Of a stretch of 64,000 nucleotides of DNA, positions 55,516 to 64,000 are shown piece after piece. Position 1 is the stretch's first letter. Each line of letters starts with the position of its first letter. The notes beneath the pieces were generated by a model, which worked only from the letters and a program-made list of their open reading frames with translations, ran no database searches and was not told the origin of the DNA. Source of the DNA: Neocallimastix lanati (nom. inval.) (lineage: Eukaryota; Neocallimastigomycota; Neocallimastigomycetes; Neocallimastigales; Neocallimastigaceae); NCBI GenBank assembly GCA_016946835.1, contig JACVTC010000031.1, positions 534,001-598,000 of the forward strand. The letters are read 5' to 3'. The position numbers were made by a program, and so were the translations under genes.

Positions 55516-56510
55516 TTTTGTAATTTATTATATTTGTAGTAATAAATTTAGAAGCAAAGTTTTATTTATTATTTTCACCTTTCAAAAAATTTTTCTTTTT
55601 AAAAGATAAATATTGTATTATTATAGCTAATAAAATTATTAATTAATTATAATTATTAAATACAAAAAAATAATCTTTATTGTCGTACAATCTGATAGTA
55701 CACACTGTCTGACGTGCAGCTTACCTAATGGTGTCATGCCACGCGTGTGCCACGATTACTATATTCAATATAAAATATAGCAGTTCAGAGCCCACTAGCC
55801 CAATTACTATGTAGGATAAACTTAATCCGATAATCTATGTACGGAATAAAAATAAATTTTAAAAGTATTCAATAATATTTTTATTAACTAATAAAAATTA
55901 GCTAAAAACACAATATTTTCAAAGTAAATTAAGATTCTATTACAGAATTATATAACAAATAAAGTACCAGTAATAAAGAAAAAAAAATAAAAAAAATTTA
56001 AATGGCGAAGTTAGCCAAAGTCTGATACTTTATATAATAAAGTGCCTTATAACTAGCACAAAGAAAAATAAAAAAAATATAAAAAAAAATCTTACGCCTT
56101 CGGTGACGTAAGCTCCTTATTCGCCAGTGCTTGGAAAGTACCCGCACCTTCGTGTGTTGAAACGTTGAAGGCTGAACTATTATTACCGGGTCGGTAACCA
56201 AATACCTTCGTCTACTTTCCAATTAATTCCCAAAATAACTATTATCCAATAACTACTATGAATAATAGATATTTTGTTGTTTTCTGGAAATACACTGTAT
56301 ATGAGCTCTATCCGCTCCTTGTTATAATTTACAATCTTTTTTTTAGAATCTTAATTTTATTTATTTAAAAAAAAATTTTTTTTATATATATATATCAAAC
56401 AAGCGCCATAGGTTAATCAAAGGATTAACGACTTACTTGTTTATCAATATAAAATAAAAAAAAAAAAATTAAAAAAAATCTATGTTATTTACTATTATTT
56501 CTATTTAATT
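55516..56510 (-). other. structured 5' leader of element B3
   Basis: No coding sequence. Less AT-rich patches at 55681-55850 and 56090-56330 carry the RNA structures; the rest is A/T homopolymer. Confidence 0.6.
56091..56220 (-). ncRNA. structured leader RNA module, element B3
   Basis: Plus-strand coordinates: hairpin CTTACG-CCTTCGGTGA-CGTAAG (56091-56112); closing stem GGAAAGTA (56133-56140) with TACTTTCC (56213-56220). Inside are CGT...ACG around GTGTTGAA (56151-56164) and GGTA-ACCAAA-TACC (56193-56206). Loops are shared with the E module while each stem differs by paired changes. Confidence 0.7.
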
Positions 56511-56527
56511 CCCCGATATCCCCACCA
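56511..56527 (-). promoter_or_regulatory. primer-binding site of element B3
   Basis: Sense TGGTGGGGATATCGGGG, 6 nt inside the 5' LTR. Confidence 0.75.
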
Positions 56528-56533
56528 TATAAA

Positions 56534-57332
56534 TGTTAAGGTTTTAGAGAATTAAATAAAAATAAAGTAAGAAACACAAATTTTATTTATTTATTTATTA
56601 TTTTTATTTATAAATTTATTTGATGATTTTTAAAAATTGGTAGCAAAATTTACAACTATTTATACTTTTTTTCAAGGCATAAAAGTTGTTCTTGCCACTA
56701 AATTACATTTTATTTATTTTTTTTTTAAAAAAAACTACTAAATTTAAATTGAATTTTATAATCAGTTATATAAAATTTAATTATAACAATATAAATAAAA
56801 TACATTTATAATATTAATAAAACTTTTTTTTTTTTTTTTTTTTTAAAAATATCTAAAATATTACTAATAAGAATTTATTTAATTGGCTATAATTTTTATT
56901 ACAATCTGTTAAAATATTCAAATAAAAATAAAAATACTATTCTAATATAAAGGTTTTTAATAAAATAAAATATTTTTCAATATAAAATAAAACATTTCGA
57001 TATAAAGTTTTATAATAAAAGTTAAAATATAATATATAAATTTTTAATCATCAATATATAAAAATATTATTAATACAAAATTTCATTATTAATATAAAAA
57101 AAAAAATAAGACTTATTATTAATATTGCTAATATAAGTTTTAAATATATAAAAATATTACTATTAATATAAGATTTAATATAAAAATATAAAGTTTAATA
57201 TAATTTTTGATTTAATTTTTGATCTTTGGATTTAAAAATTTATTAAAGTACAAAAATAATAATGTACACATAATGTATTAGAAATAAATCGTAGATTTAA
57301 TTAAGAATGCATTATTTAGTACATTCTTATCA
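56534..57332 (-). repeat. 5' LTR of element B3
   Basis: Same ends as 42906-43373 but 799 bp: about 330 bp of extra AT-rich sequence (about 56845-57205) lies at the poly(T) tract. Confidence 0.8.
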
Positions 57333-57336
57333 GTAA

Positions 57337-58313
57337 TGATTTATACCTAATATTCTTAATCTACAAAAATTAAATTTTGTAGAAGTGAATAAAAGGATAA
57401 ATACTGAATAAAATTGATTTAAGAAATTTAAAAAAATAAATATGTTTTATTATTAAACACAAAAATGTTTTATTAAAAAAAATTTATTTTTATTTTAATA
57501 TTAATCTTTATTTATTTAATAATTAATTTTGTTTAAATTAATAAAATAATTGTTAAAACTAATAAAATAATAAAATGAAATATTTATTATTTATACTAAT
57601 TTATTTTAAATTTTAATAATAAAATTGATTATTAATAACTAATAAAATATATAATAATTTATCAAAATAATTAATAATCATAAAAAAAATTGATTATTAA
57701 AAACTAATAAAATATCTATAATAATTTATTAAATAATTAATAATAAAGAATAATTTATAAGAAATATTTACATGTTTTTATATTTTTCTTTGATTTTAAA
57801 CTATTTACATTAAAAATAATAAAATTAATAAAAGAGAAATAAAGAATAATTTATTATTAAATTAAACAATATTTACAATTAAAATGTTAATAAAGATGAG
57901 TTTTAAAATGTTATTTTAATTACAATTTGTTTATAAAAGTTGAGTTATAAAATAAATAAAATAATCATTATTTTAAATAAAAGTAACTTAAAAATTATTT
58001 AACTAGTTAATTTTAATTTTGAGATGTTTATAAGTTTGTTTATTTGTTATTTATAATTTATTAAATTTGTTTATTATTTTGTTTATTTGTAGTTTTAGAA
58101 AAATATTATTTATTAATTTATTTTAGTTTTTAATTAAAATTATTAATGATTAATTAATTTATTATTATTTTATTTTAATTATTTTTATTTAATTAATTTT
58201 TCTTAAATATGGATTTAATTTTTTTTTTTTTAGAATGGATTAATTTTTGGGTTAAGTTAGACAGAATTTGTTTTTTATTATTTATTTTAATTTAATAATT
58301 TTGTTATTTATCA
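57337..58313. repeat. LTR T
   Basis: TGATTTATACC to ATTTATCA, between GTAA (57333-57336) and AGTA/TGTTATGG. Contains a TTACATG-TTTTTATA-type promoter core near 57770. No coding sequence. Confidence 0.6.
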
Positions 58314-58316
58314 GTA

Positions 58317-59638
58317 TGTTATGGTTCGAGGAATTCAAAAAAAAAAATTATATAATATTAAAACACAAAAAAAAATTTTATTCTTTCACAATAATTTTTA
58401 TTTATTTATTATATTTTTATTTTAATTTTTATTTTATTTTTATTATTATTTTTATTTATTTATTTTATTTTTATTTTATTTTTATTTTATTTTTATTATT
58501 ATTTTTATTTATTTTTATTTATTTTTTTTTTATTTTATTTTTATTTTTATTTATTTTTATTTATTTTTTTTTTATTTATTTATTTTTATTATTTCTATTT
58601 TTTTTTTTCTTTTTTTCTCTCCCCTAAAAAAAGGGGTTCCAAGGTAGTCAATTTATATCTTTTTGAAGATATAAAAGTAGCAAAGCCTCTGGAAGTAGTT
58701 GAAGAGATGGAAAAACAATAGATTTTTAAATCTTATTGATTATTTCCTTATTGTAATAAATAGAAATTTTATTATTTCCTAATATTCAAATTAACCAAAA
58801 TAAATCTATAATATAAAAGATGCATTATAGATAAGAATTAAACAAAAAAAAGAGAAGCAGTACAATAAAATTGAATACTTTAACTTAATTTTGATACTAA
58901 TTTAATATGTAATCTTATATATTAATTTGAATGACATAATAGAAAATAAAATACATTTATTAATATATGAAAAATCTTTTACAATTTAAATACAGAAAAT
59001 TTTATTTTATTTATTTCTTTCATTTCAATTATTTCTTAATTCGAAAGACAGAAATATTGATAAAGTTATTTAAGTTGTTTATATACAGGAATTATTCCTT
59101 ATTTAGAAAAATAATACTAAAAGTAATTAGTACTATTGATAAGGTTCAGTTAAGAAATTAACTTTATACACTTAAAGAGAGGTTTTAAGTATAGTTTTCT
59201 TTTAAGAACTTTTTTATTTATTTATTATATATTTTTGAACTATTTAGCTCCTTGAGCAATTAAACATTTTTTGTACTATTTATACTTTATCTTAATTATA
59301 AATTTTATATTATTATAACATATGATTTTTACTATGAAATATATAAATTATATTAAGGAGTAAATATCAGGTGTTATAATAATATTCTCTAATAAAATTC
59401 CTATTCTTAATAAATGTTATAAAATTACTATTTTTCTATATGAACTATAATAAAATATTTCCTAAACTCTAATTAATATATTTTTCATATTTACTATTTA
59501 TCTATTTGTTTTACATTAATTTCTTACATTTTGTATTCATTAATTTCATTTAATACGTAATTATTATTTACATTTATATTTTATAATTATTTTATGATAT
59601 TTTTACACATTTTCTTATTTTATTATCATTTCATATCA
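58317..59638 (-). repeat. 3' LTR of element C
   Basis: Plus-strand TGTTATGGTTCGAGG to TTTCATATCA, directly followed by the element C polypurine tract. Includes a low-complexity (TTTAT)n region at 58400-58600. Confidence 0.7.
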
Positions 59639-59653
59639 TTTCTCCCTCCTATA
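59639..59653 (-). promoter_or_regulatory. polypurine tract of element C
   Basis: Sense TATAGGAGGGAGAAA immediately before the 3' LTR. Confidence 0.7.
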
Positions 59654-59660
59654 ACACAAC

Positions 59661-62600
59661 TTACTCTAAAGTTGTCTTATATTTTTGAACATTTTTAAGA
59701 TGAACAGGTCTTTCAAGAACTAAACCTGTATCTGGGTCCGCTAGTTTTACCGCATTAAAATGTTTTCCAATAACCTTATAAGGGCCTACAAAATATGGAT
59801 CTAATTTAAATCTACTGAAATTTTGTACTTTTACCAGATCATTTTTCCTAATAGTATTTTGTTTATTATTTCTAAAGTTTTCATTCCTTTCTTCTTCCCA
59901 TTTCTTATTAGTTTTTTTCATATTTTGGCTTGCTTCTAAAACCCATTTATAATGATTGCAAAATTTTTCCAATAATTTTTCTTCATTTGTGGCTTGTACA
60001 TTAGATGTTGGTAATGTTGTGGCTAATTCGAATGGTTGTTGGTCAATTCTTCCATATACCAACTCAAAACTGGAATGTTTGGTGGCTGTATTCCTGGAAG
60101 TTCTTAGAGCCCATAAAGCAGATGGTAACACTATATCCCAATCTTTTTCCTTTTGACCTAAAAGGCGTAAATATTTCCCAATTTCCCTATTTCTATTTTC
60201 CGTCATACCATTAGTTTCTGGATGATATGTAGTTGAAAAATGAATGTATACATCATATAAGTCCAAAAATATTCTTGTTAATTCTGAATTAAATTGTGGA
60301 CCGTTATCTGTAGTTACTACTTGTGGCGTGCCATGTCTTGCAAACACTCTACTTAAGAAATATATTACATCTTTTGAAGTGACAGTAGCCAAAGGCTCTG
60401 CTTCTACCCACTTAGTGAAATAATCAACTATCACTATGATATATTGATTATTTCTTTCAGTAATAGGTAATGGGCCAATAATGTCCATGCCTAAATGTAT
60501 GAAAGGACCCTCGACTGGAGTGGCGTAGCGTTCTGTGGCGTCAACAGATTTATTATTTTTACATAATTGGCATTTAGAGCATAATTGAATGGTTACTTTA
60601 ACATCATTACTCATACCTTTCCAGTAGTAGTGTCTCTTTAATCGTTGATACGTCTTGTCAAAACCCTCATGACCAATCTTGTGGGCTTCCCAGATAAGCT
60701 TTATTCTTTCTTCATATTCTTCTACAATTCTTCGGTAAGTTCCATTATCTCTGAAATATTTCTTATTATCAATTTCAAATATTTTATCTTTGATAAATTT
60801 CTTTAAGAATTCAGTGTTTTCTTCATCATTTTCTTCTAAATTTAATGAATTTATTACTGTATCATCATCTATATTAATAATTGTATGAGATACTAAAGGA
60901 GTCACATGATCATTCAAAGAATCAAAAATTTTTTTATAATTTAATGTATTTAAATTTTTTATGTTTTGACATTTATTATGATAGTTCTCGACTTCATACC
61001 ACATTGTATATACTACATCTTTACGTGTCGGTTTGCTTCCAGAATGGATATTTAAACTTTCTAAGATATTACTAAAATCAAGGTTTGTATATTTTGGTTT
61101 ATTATTATCTAAAATATTCGATAAATTATTAATACAATTCATATCTGAAGCGCACGTTTCCTCCGTCAAGCCACTTGTAACATTATATATCATAGTGACT
61201 TTACTATTATTTTCTTCAATAATAGGAAGTAATCTTGAAAGAGAATCAGCCAAAGCATTCTTTTTCCCTGGTTCATATTTTACGATAACTTTTAACATGC
61301 TTAAATCAATGCACCAACGAGCGTGACGTGCATTGTTTGGTTCTTTATTATTAAATAAACCGACTAAAGGTTTGTGGTCGGTATATACGATAGTTTCATA
61401 AGGATTACCTTCAATATAAAATTTGAATTGCTTAACACAGTAATGAACAGCTGTACCTTCCAAATCTGTTATGCTATAGTTTCTCTCAGCTCTAGATAAT
61501 GAACGACTTACAAAGTGGATTGGACGTTCTAATTCACCAGCCACTTGTAGTAGAACGCCACCCAAACCTTTTTTTGATGCATCTGTTCTAATAAAGAATT
61601 GTTTAGTATAGTCTGGAAACATTAATATTGGGGCTTTAATTAAACACTCTTTCAATTTATTAAAACTAGTAGTTTCTTCTTTGCTAATATTAAAAGTTAT
61701 ACCTTTACGTAGTAATTTAGTAAGTGGTGCAGCAACTTGTGCAAATTGATTTATGAATTTACGATAGTAACCAATTGCACCTAAAAACGACTTAAATTCT
61801 GAAACATTATTAGGAATTACCCAATTTTTTATTGCCATAACCTTTTTATCATCGGTTTTAAGTCCTTCCTTGGATATCACGTGACCTAACACATGTACCT
61901 CCTCCCTCATAAATTGACATTTTTCAATGTTAATTTTTAAATTAAATTTTTCGAAAATATCCAGAACTAAAATTAAATGTTTCACGTGTTCTTCAGGAGT
62001 TTTAGAAAAAATTAATACATCATCTATAAAAACATATACACAAACGCCTATTAAGTCAAATAAAATTTTATTCATTTCCCTTTGGAACGTAGCAGGAGCG
62101 TTACACAGACCAAATGGCATTACCTTGAATACAAAATTGCCATATTTAGTGGTGAAACAGGTTTTATCCACACTGTCATCATCCAATAAAATTTGATGAT
62201 AACCAGAAAATAGATCCAAAGTAGAAAAAATTTCCGCTCCTCCAAGGTTATCAAATATTTCGTCAATATAAGGCAGGGAATAAGAATCCGGAACTGTAAT
62301 ATCATTAAGTTTTCTATAGTCCACACAAAAACGCCAATCATTAGAATTGTTTTTGGGGACTAATACTACTGGAAATGACCATTCAGAAGATGAAGGTATT
62401 ATTATTCTTTTATTAATCATGTCCTTAATATGGTCTTTAATAATAGCTGATTTGACATTATTAGTACGATAATATCGTAGCTTAATAGGGGCAACACCCT
62501 CCTTAATTTTAATATGATGGGGTCCCAAGCTAGAAGGGGTCAAATCATTAGTTGAGGTAGCAATAATAACTATATGGTCTTCTAAAATAGATGTGATTAA

Positions 62601-63811
62601 ATCTACATATTTTCCATCCACGTGATCTAACATACGGTCGCTATGAATAAATTCACTTGGGGTCATCTTATCCTTAACTTTTGTGGCGTAGCAGTGTAAA
62701 TTATTATTTTCATTTACATCATCAATTTTTTTTACAAAACAAGCAATCTTTTCTGAGTCCAAATCAGAAATAGTATCACACACGTATTGACAAGAAGAGT
62801 CTTCATTAATGAAAAATAAAGCTTTTAATGGAGGTATAACAAAGAAGTTGTATTGGGCTTGCGTATAGTAACCAACTAAAATATCAAAATAGGCATCATC
62901 GTTTTCTATAATTCTAAAGGCGGTTTCGAATTCCAAAAATCCTATTTTTACGGGTAAGAATACTAATTGACCTTGAGAGGGTTCTCCTGTAGAGAGAGCT
63001 TGTAATATTCTACCTCTACTGATACCGGCTGAAATATATTCTCCAGGTAGAGAATTAAAGAATCTGGAGGAAACAATATTAAGGTTACTACCCGAGTCTA
63101 CAAGTAGTCGACACGTGACATCATCCACCGTGGCTGGAACAATAGCAATATCATCTTTCCTTACTTCCCTACTTTTACTAATATAATCATGGTCAACATT
63201 ACTAACCATAGTCATTTGAACATCTAAGTTATTAAGGGCACTTACAATATTGGTATTCTTTTCTAATTTTAGCCCCTTAATTAGGTCAGCCCTATATCTA
63301 GGACTACCATTTACCAATTGTGATAAAGATATATTGCATTTTAAGTTAGCAATATCCTTAATAATATCATAAGGTTCCACATTATTCATTAGACGTAAAT
63401 TGCGTGGACATTTCTTATTGACATTGGAACCTTTATTACTTTGGTTATTGGTATTGTTATTCGTACTATCTATTATCATATTTGGATTATTAAAATTATT
63501 AATATTATTATTGTTAGAGTAACTGTTTTGTGGCGCATTACTGGTAGACAAATTTGTATCCCTATCAGGTGATAAATTAATATTTTCGGTATTTAATAAA
63601 TTTGTACTACTAAAATTATTATTGTTAACATTGTTGATATAATTGTGACTACTATTATTAATATTGTCGTTATCATTATACTTGTTACTATTATTGTTAC
63701 TACTTATAATATCATTATTATTATTACTATTATAAGAATTATTATTAATATCATTATCATTATAAATATTATAATTATTATTATTATTTTTATTATTATT
63801 AATATTATTAA

Positions 63812-63860
<49 letters not shown>

Positions 63861-64000
63861 ATTATTATTATTATTGTTCTGAATATTTGTAATATTATTT
63901 TGTGTTTTATTTAATGATTCTTTCTTCTTTAATTTATTTAATTGTGATTTAGGAATAATTAAATTCCTTAAAGATATATTATCCTCTACATTAGTATTTT
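59661..64000 (-). CDS. pol: element C polyprotein: Asn-rich region-protease-RT-RNase H-integrase (5' end beyond window)
   Basis: Open without a stop from the window edge to TAA at 59661, at least 1446 codons; no true start in the window. An Asn-rich stretch (63550-63900, mostly AAT codons) precedes the pre-protease motif CNISLSQLVNGSPRYRADL and a canonical protease LLVDSGSNLNIVS (about 63098). RT has FCVDYRKLND, TLDLFSGYHQIL and VFIDDVLIFS. RNase H has FIRTDASKKGLGG and VYTDHKPL. About 130 residues between RNase H and the integrase finger are much longer than in B3. The finger is HKIGHEGFDKTY/CSKCQ; the core has VIVDYFTKW, TTDNGPQF and ETNGMTENRNRE. No chromodomain. It looks intact and possibly active. 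Confidence 0.93.
63640..63890 (-). repeat. (AAT)n poly-asparagine coding repeat
   Basis: Imperfect ATT repeat on the plus strand, read in phase as Asn codons with Ser, Tyr, Ile and Asp interruptions in the element C polyprotein. Confidence 0.85.

Larger units (their letters stand above)
42906..57332 (-). mobile_element. element B3, Ty3/gypsy retrotransposon carrying two nested insertions
   Basis: 3' LTR 42906-43373, pol, protease, linker, gag, leader, PBS, 5' LTR 56534-57332. Two later insertions split it: a 465-bp Pol III-box insert (46173-46637) and a complete element A (46688-53046), both in the protease-RT spacer. Removing both restores one continuous reading phase across the joints. Outer 4-nt flanks are ACAA and GTAA (not identical). 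Confidence 0.9.

Noticed and set aside
58268-58627. Phe/Ile/Leu-rich 119-codon frame
   Set aside because: Low-complexity T-rich LTR sequence; no ATG and no family resemblance.
63645-63914. Poly-isoleucine frame on the plus strand
   Set aside because: Shadow of the poly-Asn coding repeat of element C read on the opposite strand.

Overview
This window is almost entirely a graveyard, and partly a living collection, of Ty3/gypsy-type LTR retrotransposons in an extremely AT-rich eukaryotic nuclear genome. I see no intact ordinary host protein gene. The only clear cellular gene is a tRNA-Val(CAC) at 12620-12692. Extreme AT content, long poly(T) runs, Asn/Lys-rich proteins and many gypsy lineages would fit an anaerobic gut fungus (Neocallimastigomycota) or another early-diverging fungus. 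A dictyostelid-like amoeba is an alternative. The assignment is inference only.

Layout. 1-6199: stacked LTRs and a decayed non-autonomous element (F, 2296-5501). 6200-12553: complete element A, minus strand, TSD TTATA, integrated just upstream of the tRNA-Val gene. 12693-13270: short non-element stretch. 13271-18633: element E, which has lost its reverse transcriptase. 18637-22593: array of LTRs separated by 4 nt. 22594-26355: element B1, broken. 26345-32455: element B2, gag intact and pol broken, fused to B1. 32456-34836: 5' half of element D. 34841-42901: LTR mosaic, including a 3.3-kb LTR swollen by a minisatellite (G2). 42906-57332: element B3, interrupted by a 465-bp insert with Pol III boxes and by a second complete copy of element A (46688-53046, plus strand, TSD CTTCG). 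57337-58313: another LTR. 58317-64000: 3' part of element C, whose single long open frame runs off the right edge.

How the parts work together. Element A has two frames: gag without a zinc knuckle, then protease/RT/RNase H/integrase with a diverged chromodomain. They are joined by a textbook -1 frameshift signal. Its primer-binding site appears to be self-complementary to the presumed 5' end of its own RNA (Tf1-like self-priming). Both copies sit about 75 bp upstream of a Pol III A box, in the same relative orientation. The B/C/D/E/F group has PBS sequences beginning TGGTGG (tRNA-primed; C's PBS is outside the window). B2, B3 and E have gag and pol joined by UUUAAAY frameshift sites. The group shows 4-bp target duplications and structured 5' leaders. 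Its members are stacked end to end, each LTR abutting the next through the same or a similar tetranucleotide.

The most interesting signals are (1) two distinct integration habits, A beside Pol III promoters and the B group at ends of existing LTRs; (2) frameshift signals conserved in design but not in sequence; (3) three families of covarying RNA structures in leaders and LTRs; (4) a DSC instead of DSG/DTG protease motif kept across the B group.
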